NCBI GenBank assembly: GCA_965207125.1
Contig: OZ242263.1
Location: 744,001 to 808,000 of the forward strand
Direction: 5' to 3'
Source: G965207125 sp965207125
Lineage (GTDB): Bacteria; Pseudomonadota; Alphaproteobacteria; Puniceispirillales; UBA1172
Length of the DNA stretch: 64,000 nt
Shown in pieces: positions 17,718 through 26,130 of the stretch; positions within the stretch are counted from its first letter, which is position 1; each line of letters opens with the position of its first letter. Made by a program: the position numbers and the translations under genes. The notes under the pieces were generated by a model. That model saw only the letters and a program-made list of their open reading frames with translations. It was not told where the DNA came from and ran no database searches.

Positions 17718-17804
17718 TGGTGCGGCTGAGAAGACTCGAACTTCCACGGGTGTTAGCCCACAGCGACCTCAACGCTGCGCGTCTACCTGTTCCGCCACAG
17801 CCGC
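17718..17804 (-). tRNA. tRNA-Leu (anticodon GAG)
   Basis: An 87-nt tRNA read on the minus strand. The acceptor stem GCGGCTG pairs with CAGCCGC, followed by discriminator A and an encoded CCA. The anticodon loop TTGAGGT gives anticodon GAG, which reads CUC/CUU leucine codons. A long variable arm, as in type II tRNAs, precedes a normal TTCGAGT T-loop. It marks the boundary between the accessory region and housekeeping genes; tRNA genes are common integration sites, but no integrase is visible here. Confidence 0.95.
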
Positions 17805-17980
17805 ACCGAGACCTACCCCGATACCAAATACCAACACTTAAAGCAAGCCTCAAACTCAATCCGTGTGCGCGCCAAACGCAAGTAAAGCAGTAATCATGAG
17901 CACGGCAAAATGCCCACATAACATCACTTGCAACCCAAAGCGTAGCGTGTGCCCTCTAAAGACCCGAGAGCCAAAGATCC

Positions 17981-18670
17981 TTAAGAGCGGGAAACCTTGC
18001 GGGCCACCACCTGAATCTGCGCCAGAGCACTGTCCGTCTGGTCTACAGGGTAGCCTAGACTTATCTGAAAATGCTGAAAAGCCTTCTTAAGCCAAGAACA
18101 CCAACCCAAAAGTTTGGCCACATTCCTTAATAACCGGCGGTTTAGAAAATCATGCCGATTATGTGGCTTCTGCCACTCGGGGAAAATCAGGTCATAATCA
18201 TAGCCGCCATCATGAACCACCGCCTCCAATACCTCACAGTCAGGCAAAGCATCAAAGGCCTCTTCAAGATTAATCGACACCGGCGACCAACTCGCGTCTC
18301 CGCCCAAACGAAAACTCACTTTGTGGTCGCTGTTAAAACAAGATGGCCAGATATACTGCTCATAAAGCGTCTCTTCAGGCACCACGGTGATCATATAGCC
18401 GCCTACTTTCACTAATGACCACCAATCGCTCAAGCATTGCAACGGGTCTTTCATATGCTCAAGGCAATGACTCGAATGCACACAATCAAACTCACCCACG
18501 CCAAAATAGTCGCGTATCTGGTTCGCGTCTCCCTGCTTCCGATCAAAAACCTCAGCATGCGGAACCACAGAGTCTTTACCGCCACCAATATCAATCACCC
18601 GGCCCGATAAATACACGCTGAAAAAATCAGCCTCCCTGATTCGGTTCGTCTTGGACGCTTCTCTTCCCAT
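17981..18670 (-). CDS. Class I SAM-dependent methyltransferase
   Basis: A 229-residue soluble protein with a Methyltransf_11-like fold. The AdoMet-binding motif I is VIDIGGGKDS (about residue 25 onward). The post-motif segment FDCVHSSHCLEHMKDP is the usual motif preceding the LKVGG-type turn (LVKVGGYMITVVPE). The substrate cannot be told from sequence; relatives act on small molecules, lipids or sugars. It stands alone, divergent from lipB with about 90 bp between them, so the two may share a promoter region. Confidence 0.78.
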   Translation of the reverse strand: MGREASKTNRIREADFFSVYLSGRVIDIGGGKDSVVPHAEVFDRKQGDANQIRDYFGVGEFDCVHSSHCLEHMKDPLQCLSDWWSLVKVGGYMITVVPEETLYEQYIWPSCFNSDHKVSFRLGGDASWSPVSINLEEAFDALPDCEVLEAVVHDGGYDYDLIFPEWQKPHNRHDFLNRRLLRNVAKLLGWCSWLKKAFQHFQISLGYPVDQTDSALAQIQVVARKVSRS

Positions 18671-18760
18671 CGGTCATCTCCATCAAAATCTTGCTACGCG
18701 CACTGTAAGCTATTACCTTTCGCGTGACGACATTTAATTACCTTGCTAAAACCTTCAGCC

Positions 18761-19465
18761 ATGAGCACTCCTCCAACCGATACCACGATCACAACCAACA
18801 GCCAGAAAATAGAATGGTGGGTAAGCCAGACGCCTGTCCCATATGATGCCGCGATCACGCTGATGGAAGAACGGGTTAAGCATATCCGGCAGAAAAACGC
18901 CCCCGAAACCATCTGGCTACTCGAACACGAAGCTGTCTATACCGGAGGAAGTTCTGCCACTCCTGATGATTTGCTTAACGCGCACGCAATCCCCACCCGC
19001 AAAACTGGACGTGGTGGGCAATGGACCTATCATGCACCAGGACAACGCGTTATCTATATCATGCTCGATGTCGCAAGGCGCGGGCAGGACATTCGCGCTT
19101 TCGTCCGTAGCATCGAGGAATGGGCGATTATCACGCTATTGACGGAATTCAACATCAAGGCCGATCGCCGACAGGGCTTGCCAGGGGTTTGGGTTGAAGA
19201 CAAGAAAGCAGCCGAGAGGCGGCAAGACAAAATCGCCGCCATCGGAATACGGCTAAGCAGTTGGGTCTCATGGCATGGCATGGCGATCAATGTCAGCGAT
19301 AACCTTGAGGGGTTTGACGGGATCGTGCCTTGCGGCGTCCGCGATGGCGGCGTTACCTCTATCGAACACCTTCGGCAAAATGATGACCGTGAAACACTCA
19401 TGAAAAGGCTCGATCAGTCTCTACGCGATGGTTTTACGCAGGTTTTCTCCCCACCTAGCGACTGA
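18761..19465 (+). CDS. lipB: Lipoyl(octanoyl) transferase
   Basis: LipB moves the octanoyl group from octanoyl-ACP to lipoyl domains of 2-oxoacid dehydrogenases and the glycine cleavage H protein, the first step of protein lipoylation. Diagnostic motifs are TGRGGQWTYHAPGQ near the active site, LPGVWV, then DKIAAIGIRLSSWVSWHGM with the catalytic Lys, and IVPCGV with the catalytic Cys. The ATG at 18761 is preferred; an in-frame TTG at 18743 would add six residues. The stop codon lies within a vestige of the convergent HEPN-like gene, so the ancestral pair overlapped tail to tail. Confidence 0.93.
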   Translation: MSTPPTDTTITTNSQKIEWWVSQTPVPYDAAITLMEERVKHIRQKNAPETIWLLEHEAVYTGGSSATPDDLLNAHAIPTRKTGRGGQWTYHAPGQRVIYIMLDVARRGQDIRAFVRSIEEWAIITLLTEFNIKADRRQGLPGVWVEDKKAAERRQDKIAAIGIRLSSWVSWHGMAINVSDNLEGFDGIVPCGVRDGGVTSIEHLRQNDDRETLMKRLDQSLRDGFTQVFSPPSD

Positions 19466-19515
19466 GACTCTCTAGTGATTTGGCCAGCGCCTCCAAGACG
19501 CCGTTGAGCGTGGCT
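19455..19515 (-). repeat. Vestigial copy of the HEPN-like gene's 3' end
   Basis: Imperfect match to the last 50-60 bp of the gene at 21403-21771. On the minus strand it still reads LEALAKSLESLSR then stop, compared with LEVLVKSLERLSS then stop. The two copies flank the Fic gene, so this looks like a footprint of the insertion that brought Fic between lipB and the HEPN-like gene. Confidence 0.65.
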
Positions 19516-19610
19516 GGTGAAGGAGTTTCTTCAGCAATTTTTCAATTAAGAGAGGTTATTTTGTTCAACTTGATCAACTTGCCTGCGCCCAAAATGCCCA
19601 TGAGCGTTCT

Positions 19611-21112
19611 TTATGCGTTAAAGATCTCTTCGAACTTGTTTTCAAACACTTGAACCTCTTCATCGGTCAGTGCTGAGAACTCTTTATCTCTTGCCCGTTT
19701 TGAGAGTTTGCCGCTATGCTGATATAAGAAGAGGACAAGCAAACTAGCAAGATGATCAGGCATATCGATATAGGTATTCACAAAAGCTTTCATCAGATCA
19801 TATTTTTGCAGATAAGATACTTCTTCAGGCAGTGTTTTTGTTATGGTCTCATGCACGCATTCATAAAAGAATTCCGCTTGCGGCGTTGCATCAAAGAAGC
19901 GGTAGAGATCTAGCGTTTCATTCAACACCTCAACATTGCCTTTGTCTGTTGCTCGCCAGTCCACGAAGGAAAGACGCGGCTTTGAGTACGTTTCCAACAC
20001 CCTTGCGTAATCAGCAAGACGTCTAAGGATGACAGAGGACAGAGGGAAGACGAGGCCTTTTGGTGTAAACCCTGTTTCAATAAGCACATGATGAAGCAAA
20101 TACCTATGCAAACGTCCATTTCCATCTTCAAATGGGTGAATGAAAACAAAGCCAAAAGCAATGAGCGTAGCCGCTAGCACTGGAGGGAAATCACTCTCCT
20201 TCAACAAAGCTGCTGTTTCAATTAAACCATCCATCAATCTATCGAGGTCTTGATACTTTGCTGATATATGGCTTGGGATTGGCATATTGGTTGAACGATC
20301 ATGATCCCCAATAAAACCACCTTCTTCTCTATACCCCATATGGATAAAACCGCTATCAACAATAACTTCTCTTTGCAAGCGCTCCATCTCATCCTTAGAA
20401 AGAGGCATTCTACCAGCCTGACCAATGATACGCCCCCAGCGCTCAGCGCGGTTGTGCGGAGGGTTTTCACCCTCAATCGCGTAGGAGGCCTTTGAATCTT
20501 CTAACGACAGGAAGTCGCTGCTCGCATGAGAATATCCTCTGGAACAGCACCCATATTTTCCAAGGCTTGATTGGATAAATCCTGAGCAATAAGCTGCTCC
20601 AGCTTTTCAGTGCGTCTTACCAATGGGCAGAAATCTTTAACGCCCGGAAGGTTATTACGGATACGGTGGCGTTTGGAAGGGCGAGGCGGCCCTGCATATT
20701 GCTGCTGATCATCAAGTAAGTTCGCAAAATTACCTTGCGACAAGTTTGGAATATCTAGCACGACCTCTTGTAAGTATTCGTACAGGAACCAAATACGGCG
20801 GGCGTAAGCGCCATTAGGCTCTTTCTTAACAAGATCTTCAATTTCTCTACCATCAATTTTTGCAAAGAGCGCACCCAGAACGCTAAGGTCAAGGCCTTCA
20901 TATCGAAGAGCAAAAACAAGATGACCATACAGAGTATCTTTAGGCGCATGGCGGGGTGTAAATACGCGCCAATTATCAGTTTCGTATTTGGTATGTTTTT
21001 TGCTAATGGCTGCTAGGAACAAAGGCACCGGAGCGACAATCCCATGTTTATCAATAAGAGCTGCATACCCGGCTAGCGTTGCATTCTGTTCTGGTAAAGG
21101 TCTATTGATCAT
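19611..21112 (-). pseudogene. Fic/DOC family AMPylase, frameshifted
   Basis: Fic enzymes transfer AMP or related groups to target hydroxyls. The 5' frame (21112 to 20501, 203 codons) holds the N-terminal domain and ends at a premature TAG after ILMRAATSCR. The 3' frame resumes at about 20516 with DFLSLEDSKASYAIEGE and runs to 19611. SYAIEG fits the class II inhibitory motif (S/T)xxxE(G/N), placed N-terminal to the Fic core. The core has the full catalytic motif HPFEDGNGRLHR. Joined, the protein would be about 500 residues, normal for the family. The break is a single-frame change near 20510-20520 without a homopolymer. It is either a pseudogene or a sequencing error; all active-site residues are preserved. 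Confidence 0.82.
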
Positions 21113-21126
21113 GAGAGCAGTATTTC

Positions 21127-21233
21127 ATCAAAAACACGCACAATCCATGAAAAACGATTACTTTAGGGTTTTTTATGAAAAACACGTGCAAATCGTGAAA
21201 AACACTTATATTTCATCTTTTTTATGAAAAACG
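21127..21233. promoter_or_regulatory. Five iterons upstream of the Fic gene
   Basis: Five copies of (A/G)T(G/C)AAAAAC(A/G) begin at 21127, 21147, 21175, 21195 and 21224. The spacings are 20, 28, 20 and 29 bp. The first four form a tandem duplication of a 48/49-bp unit. They lie in the leader of the Fic gene, directly before its start at 21112. Spacing near multiples of a helical turn suggests protein-binding operator sites, perhaps autoregulation as in toxin-antitoxin operons; this is inference. Confidence 0.65.
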
Positions 21234-21402
21234 CCTATATTAATACTCGCAATATAGCTGTTTCACTATTGTATAGATAGAAATTTCATAGATTTGCTCG
21301 GCCGCAATCTCAGATCTGTTTCAGCAGAGAGATTGAAAACTCTAACATAAAGCAAGTGTTCCTCGGCATGGGGGAATATTTCAAGCGGAGTTCTTCCGCC
21401 AC

Positions 21403-21771
21403 CTAGCTGCTGAGTCTTTCTAGTGATTTAACCAGCACCTCCAAGGCACGGCGGGCGTCTGTCTTGAGAATATCAACATCATTCCCCATTAAACCACCTT
21501 GGCCGCCTTCATAATGAACAATCCCGTTGCGCCGTCCGCGCAACCAGAAAGCATCCCGATCATCCCGCGCCGCCGCCAGAGCCAAGCCGTCCGCGTCAGC
21601 TGCATAACCAGACGGCTCACGCAATCCGACATCCAGAACCGCAGCCGCCAAAATAATCACCGCTGCATAATCGCCTCTATCAAAACACGACAGCATCTCA
21701 TCACAAAGACGCCCCGCATGGGGCCCAAGCCCACCGCGCAAGATCTTTAATGACTCAACCGCCTTCATCAC
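21403..21771 (-). CDS. Small HEPN-like protein
   Basis: A 122-residue all-helical protein. The second half carries FWLRGRRNGIVHYEG, which includes an R-x4-H pattern (RNGIVH) typical of HEPN-fold proteins such as the DUF4145-like group. Some HEPN proteins are RNases in toxin or defence systems, others are structural; the family assignment here is weak. The first half (KILRGGLGPHAGRLCDEM) contains no other recognisable motif. It lies 32 bp upstream-to-downstream from the pccA stop, both on the minus strand in the order HEPN-like then Fic region downstream. A vestigial copy of its 3' end lies beyond Fic at 19455-19515. Confidence 0.6.
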   Translation of the reverse strand: MMKAVESLKILRGGLGPHAGRLCDEMLSCFDRGDYAAVIILAAAVLDVGLREPSGYAADADGLALAAARDDRDAFWLRGRRNGIVHYEGGQGGLMGNDVDILKTDARRALEVLVKSLERLSS

Positions 21772-21803
21772 AAACCATCATAAATGCCGCATCAGACCTT
21801 GCC

Positions 21804-23777
21804 TCAGGACAAAGGCGTCAGACGAACCAAAGCTTGGTTAACCGCAACCGTCTCACCTTCAGTCGCTAGAACCTCAACCACCTCGCCAACCTCATCGGAT
21901 TTCAGCAGGTTTTCCATCTTCATCGCCTCGATAATCACCACATCCGCGCCGGCTTCCAGCCGGTCGCCAACCGATACTAAAACTTTCTTCAAAAGCCCTG
22001 GCATCGGCGAGAGGATCACTCCCCCACCTGTCGCCGACTCACGGACAGGCATCAGCTCTTGGAACGCTTTTAGGCGTTCAGGCAAGACTGAAACACTTAA
22101 TGCATACGCGCCTACCGCTAAATCAAACTGGCCATCGCCCCCGCAACACTGAACACAAAACGCCGCCCCGCCAATTTGCCCGTTAAAGAGCCTCGCCTGT
22201 GCATCAAAAACGCCCTCTATCGCGTATTCCTGATCATCAATGGTAACCGACGAGCAGGCCTCATCTACAGAAGCTGTGATCTCCCCTGCCTCATCCTCAA
22301 GATGAAAGACTTTATCCAAACCCGCCTCATCTGCAGCGATCGAGGCTAAGATTTTTGCGCGTCTCGCCACCAGCCAGACCGCCAATGACCTCATCGCCGC
22401 CAAAACTTTGCCCTTTGGCGCAGCGGGTTTATAGCCCGACGAATACTCCTCATCGATAAAGGCGGTGGTGATATCCCCTGCCCTGAAACGTTTATGCTCG
22501 CAGACATGGCGCAGAAACTGCCGGTTATGCGCAGGCCCCTCTATTACATAGTGATCAAGCGCAGCCGCCAATTTATCAATCGCCGCCTCGCGGGTTTTGC
22601 CATAGCCAATAACTTTTGCGATCATCGGGTCGTAGAAGATAGATACCTCCCCCCCTTCACGCGCACCGCTATCCACACGAATCCCATCGCCCTGCGGCTC
22701 ACGGTAACGGCTTAAATGACCGGTCGCAGGCAAGAAGCCACGAGAGGGGTCCTCGGCGTAAAGCCTCGCCTCCACCGCCCAGCCCTTCGCCTTAACCTCA
22801 CTCTGCTTGATTGTTAGTTTTTCCCCTGCTGCGATTCTAATCATCCATTCAACCAGATCACAATCATAAACCAGCTCGGTCACCGGATGCTCCACCTGAA
22901 GGCGGGTGTTCATCTCAAGAAAATAAAACTTTTGATCAGCATCAACGATAAACTCAACCGTCCCCGCCGAGCGGTAACCGACCGAGAGCGCCAATTCCAC
23001 CGCTTGGTTTCCCATCGCCTCGCGGGTTTTGGCATTGATAAAAGGGCTGGGTGCTTCTTCAAATACTTTCTGATGGCGGCGTTGCAGTGAGCATTCACGC
23101 TCCCCCAGAAAAATAACGTTGCCATGGCTATCAGCCAGCACCTGGATTTCTATATGGCGCGGCGTGGTAATAAATTTCTCAATAAACACACGCGCATCCC
23201 CAAAAGACGCCAACGCCTCATTCTGGGCTTGGGTGATCACCTCACGCAACTCATCCTCACTATGGGCGATCCTCATGCCCTTACCGCCCCCACCAGCCGA
23301 TGCTTTAACCATCACCGGGTAGCCGATTTTACTGGCGATAATCACGCCTTTTTCAATATCAGCAATCTCACCATCCGTGCCAGGAACCACCGAAACCTTG
23401 GCCTTCACCGCGATCTCTTTTGAGGCGATCTTATCCCCCATCATCGAGATCGCCTCAGCCCCAGGGCCGATAAAAACCAACCCCGCCGCTTCAACCTCAC
23501 GAACAAACCCCGCGTTTTCTGACAGAAAACCAAAACCCGGATGAATAGCCTCAGCCCCGGTATCGAGGGCTGCTGCGATAACCGCATCGCCCTTAAGATA
23601 GCTCTCGGATGAGGGGGATGCGCCTATCCGCCTCGCTTCATCAGCCATCATCACATGCTTACCGCCAGCGTCAGCATCGGAATACACCGCGACTGTGGCA
23701 ATACCCATCTGCTGCGCCGTGCGGATAATCCGGCAGGCGATCTCACCGCGATTAGCAATCAGTATTTTACTGAACAT
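21804..23777 (-). CDS. pccA: Propionyl-CoA/acyl-CoA carboxylase alpha subunit (biotin carboxylase + BCCP)
   Basis: This subunit carboxylates biotin using ATP and bicarbonate and carries the biotin; with PccB it makes (S)-methylmalonyl-CoA from propionyl-CoA. Residues 1-445 form the biotin carboxylase: FSKILIANRGEIACRI start, the glycine-rich ATP loop KASAGGGGKGMR, and the catalytic EMNTRLQVEHPVTE. The C-terminal BCCP domain has EAMKMEN, with biotinyl Lys about 620 of 657. The length and two-domain layout fit the PccA/MccA class rather than AccC. pccB ends 12 bp upstream, so the pair is co-transcribed. Other acyl-CoA substrates cannot be excluded. Confidence 0.92.
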   Translation of the reverse strand: MFSKILIANRGEIACRIIRTAQQMGIATVAVYSDADAGGKHVMMADEARRIGASPSSESYLKGDAVIAAALDTGAEAIHPGFGFLSENAGFVREVEAAGLVFIGPGAEAISMMGDKIASKEIAVKAKVSVVPGTDGEIADIEKGVIIASKIGYPVMVKASAGGGGKGMRIAHSEDELREVITQAQNEALASFGDARVFIEKFITTPRHIEIQVLADSHGNVIFLGERECSLQRRHQKVFEEAPSPFINAKTREAMGNQAVELALSVGYRSAGTVEFIVDADQKFYFLEMNTRLQVEHPVTELVYDCDLVEWMIRIAAGEKLTIKQSEVKAKGWAVEARLYAEDPSRGFLPATGHLSRYREPQGDGIRVDSGAREGGEVSIFYDPMIAKVIGYGKTREAAIDKLAAALDHYVIEGPAHNRQFLRHVCEHKRFRAGDITTAFIDEEYSSGYKPAAPKGKVLAAMRSLAVWLVARRAKILASIAADEAGLDKVFHLEDEAGEITASVDEACSSVTIDDQEYAIEGVFDAQARLFNGQIGGAAFCVQCCGGDGQFDLAVGAYALSVSVLPERLKAFQELMPVRESATGGGVILSPMPGLLKKVLVSVGDRLEAGADVVIIEAMKMENLLKSDEVGEVVEVLATEGETVAVNQALVRLTPLS

Positions 23778-23789
23778 CAGACAACTCCT

Positions 23790-25316
23790 TCAAAGCGGTA
23801 TGTTGTTATGCTTGCGGCGGGGTTTCTGCTTCCCTTCGAGCATAGCAAGCGCTTTGGCAACTCTGTATCGGGTGTTGTGAGGCATGATAATGTCATCTAC
23901 ATACCCACGCGCCGCGGCCACAAAAGGATTGGCGAATTTCTCCCGATATTCCTCGCTACGCGCCGCGAGTTTCTCAGGGTCGCCAGCATCGCCGCGGAAA
24001 ATAACTCTTGCTGCGCCATCAGGGCCCATCACCGCGATCTCAGCACTCGGCCAAGCATAATTCACATCACCCCGCAGATGTTTGGATGCCATCACGTCAT
24101 ACGCCCCGCCATATGCTTTGCGGGTAATCACTGTCACCTTAGCAACGCTCGCCTCAGCGTAAGCAAACAGCAATTTAGAGCCGTGGTTGATAATCGCGCC
24201 ATATTCCTGCGCCGTGCCGGGCATAAAGCCTGGCACATCGACAAACGTTAAAATCGGGATATTAAACGCATCCGCAAAGCGGACGAACCGCGCCGCCTTG
24301 CGCGAGGCGTTGATATCAAGGCACCCTGCCAAAACCTTTGGCTGGTTGGCGATAACCGCGACCGGGCGCCCATCTATTCGCGCGAGGCCAGTGATAATGT
24401 TCTCCGCGTAATCAGCATGGGTTTCAAAAAAGCAATCATCATCGACAATATGTCCGATTACCTCTTTCATATCGTAGGGCTGGTTAGGGTTAACTGGAAT
24501 CACGCAATCAAGAGCTGTTGACTGCCGAACGATTGGATCATCACTGGCAATGCGCGGAGGCCGCTCAAGGCTTGATTGCGGCAAATACCCCATCAAGGAC
24601 CTTACCCCCATTAACGCCTTTATATCATTGCCATAGGCCTTATGCGCCACCCCTGAGGTACGGGTATGGGTCATCGCCCCGCCAAGTTCGTCATGGCTAA
24701 CGCTTTCATGGGTTACGGTTTTCACCACCTCTGGTCCTGTTACGTACATGTAAGATGATTCCTCGACCATGAAGATAAAATCGGTCATCGCCGGAGAATA
24801 AACCGCCCCGCCCGCGCAAGGTCCCATAATCACCGAAATTTGTGGAATAAAGCCTGACGCATCGACATTGCGCTGAAAAACTTCAGCATAGCCGCCTAAT
24901 GACGCCACGCCTTCTTGGATACGTGCACCGCCGGAATCATTCAAGCCGATCACCGGAATACCCGTTTTCATCGCTTGGTCCATGATCTTGATGATTTTGC
25001 CCGCATGCGCCTCGGACAGTGAGCCGCCTAAAACAGTAAAATCCTGACTGAATACAAAAACAGGGCGGCCGTGAATCATGCCATAGCCGGTTACGACCCC
25101 GTCGCCAGGAATTATTTTCTCACTCATTCCAAAATCATGGCAGCGATGCTCAACGAACATATCCCATTCTTCAAAACTGCCCGGGTCAAGCAAGACTTCT
25201 AATCTCTCCCGTGCGGTGAGTTTGCCTTTACCATGCTGGGCGGCAACACGTTCCTCGCCGCCGCCAGCCCGGGCCGCGGTGCGCTTTGATTCAAGTGTTG
25301 TGATGATCGATTTCAT
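23790..25316 (-). CDS. pccB: Propionyl-CoA carboxylase beta subunit (carboxyltransferase)
   Basis: The beta subunit transfers the carboxyl group from biotin to propionyl-CoA. At 508 residues it has the normal length. Typical features are GKGKLTARERLEVLLDPGSF near the N-terminus, FSQDFTVLGGSLSEAHAGKI, GLNDSGGARIQEGV, and the carboxyltransferase oxyanion-hole glycines GPCAGGAVYSPA. The C-terminal half has VPGFMPGTAQEYGAIINHG and RKAYGGAYDVMASKH. It is upstream of pccA by 12 bp and downstream of the ATP12 gene by 19 bp, giving an operon that mixes acyl-CoA metabolism and ATP synthase assembly. Confidence 0.94.
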   Translation of the reverse strand: MKSIITTLESKRTAARAGGGEERVAAQHGKGKLTARERLEVLLDPGSFEEWDMFVEHRCHDFGMSEKIIPGDGVVTGYGMIHGRPVFVFSQDFTVLGGSLSEAHAGKIIKIMDQAMKTGIPVIGLNDSGGARIQEGVASLGGYAEVFQRNVDASGFIPQISVIMGPCAGGAVYSPAMTDFIFMVEESSYMYVTGPEVVKTVTHESVSHDELGGAMTHTRTSGVAHKAYGNDIKALMGVRSLMGYLPQSSLERPPRIASDDPIVRQSTALDCVIPVNPNQPYDMKEVIGHIVDDDCFFETHADYAENIITGLARIDGRPVAVIANQPKVLAGCLDINASRKAARFVRFADAFNIPILTFVDVPGFMPGTAQEYGAIINHGSKLLFAYAEASVAKVTVITRKAYGGAYDVMASKHLRGDVNYAWPSAEIAVMGPDGAARVIFRGDAGDPEKLAARSEEYREKFANPFVAAARGYVDDIIMPHNTRYRVAKALAMLEGKQKPRRKHNNIPL

Positions 25317-25335
25317 CTTTTGTATCCTTTATCTT

Positions 25336-26130
25336 TCACTCTTCTTTCACCAGCCCCAGATAGCGTGATGATGAGTGTATATCACTTTTGGCTTGAAGGC
25401 GCCGCTTTTCCGCCTCGATATCATGGCCCCATTTGTCAGCGTGCCACAATTCATCAAGAAATGCCGCATTAAAACCTTGTTCTGCGTCTATTTTGCCTTG
25501 AAAAACCGCAAAACTCAAGACCAACGAGCCGCTCACCTTAACGAGGGTGAATAACCCAGCAAGACTGAAATCATCGATGGAGGACACCACCGAATGGATT
25601 GCTGTTAATGCTTCGGGCGGCTGATCTTTTGGCATAAGGCCTTGGACAGTAATAAGGTGGACTCCGTATTGGGCGCTGAGCCAATCAAGATGTGGTTGCC
25701 AGTTTTGCTCTTGCTGCCGCGCTAGATCAATCTGATCATCTTGATCGGAGGCGCGATAGCAGACCAGATCAGATGCGGCATAACCCGCGATTTCAGCAGT
25801 TATCTGTGAGCGTTGCGGCCCCACCCGGTCGATAGCCGTGACCGCATAGCCGAACATCGGCATGCTGGCCGGCTCTATGGTCGCTGTTTGCTCGTCCCAC
25901 TCATCGCGGATTGCCTTGATGAGTGTTTCTGAAGGAACAGCAAACGCCGCACCGGCGGGGGTTTTTACCACGCGATCATCAAGGGTGATGCACCAGCCGC
26001 GATCGTCTTGGCGGTATTCGGTTTTCTGCCAGAATCGCTCTATTTTCGGCGTTTTCATCGATGGTTTCGCCGTCGGGTTTACTGGAGTTTCCACTGGAGT
26101 CTTCACGGGCGTCTTCACTGGCTTTCCCAA
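25336..26130 (-). CDS. ATP12 family F1-ATPase assembly chaperone
   Basis: ATP12 binds the F1 alpha subunit and helps assemble ATP synthase; it is characteristic of alphaproteobacteria and mitochondria. The conserved N-terminal part is RFWQKTEYRQDDRGW followed by LDDRVVKTPAGAAFAVP. The mid-region has DEWDEQTATIEPASMPMFGY, then DLVCYRA and the C-terminal LDELWHADKWGHDIEAEKRR. The first 25 or so residues are a repetitive Lys-Thr-Pro-Val tract (KPVKTPVKTPVETPVNPT) that is not part of the family fold. The start overlaps the end of the upstream pseudouridine synthase gene by 16 bp. A later start at Met25 (position 26058) would remove most of the tract. Confidence 0.85.
   Translation of the reverse strand: MGKPVKTPVKTPVETPVNPTAKPSMKTPKIERFWQKTEYRQDDRGWCITLDDRVVKTPAGAAFAVPSETLIKAIRDEWDEQTATIEPASMPMFGYAVTAIDRVGPQRSQITAEIAGYAASDLVCYRASDQDDQIDLARQQEQNWQPHLDWLSAQYGVHLITVQGLMPKDQPPEALTAIHSVVSSIDDFSLAGLFTLVKVSGSLVLSFAVFQGKIDAEQGFNAAFLDELWHADKWGHDIEAEKRRLQAKSDIHSSSRYLGLVKEE

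Noticed and set aside
21120..21240. Possible CRISPR array upstream of the Fic gene
   Set aside because: The repeat core is about 10 bp with 20 and 28-29 bp periods; there are no 28-37 bp repeats with uniform unique spacers, and no cas genes.
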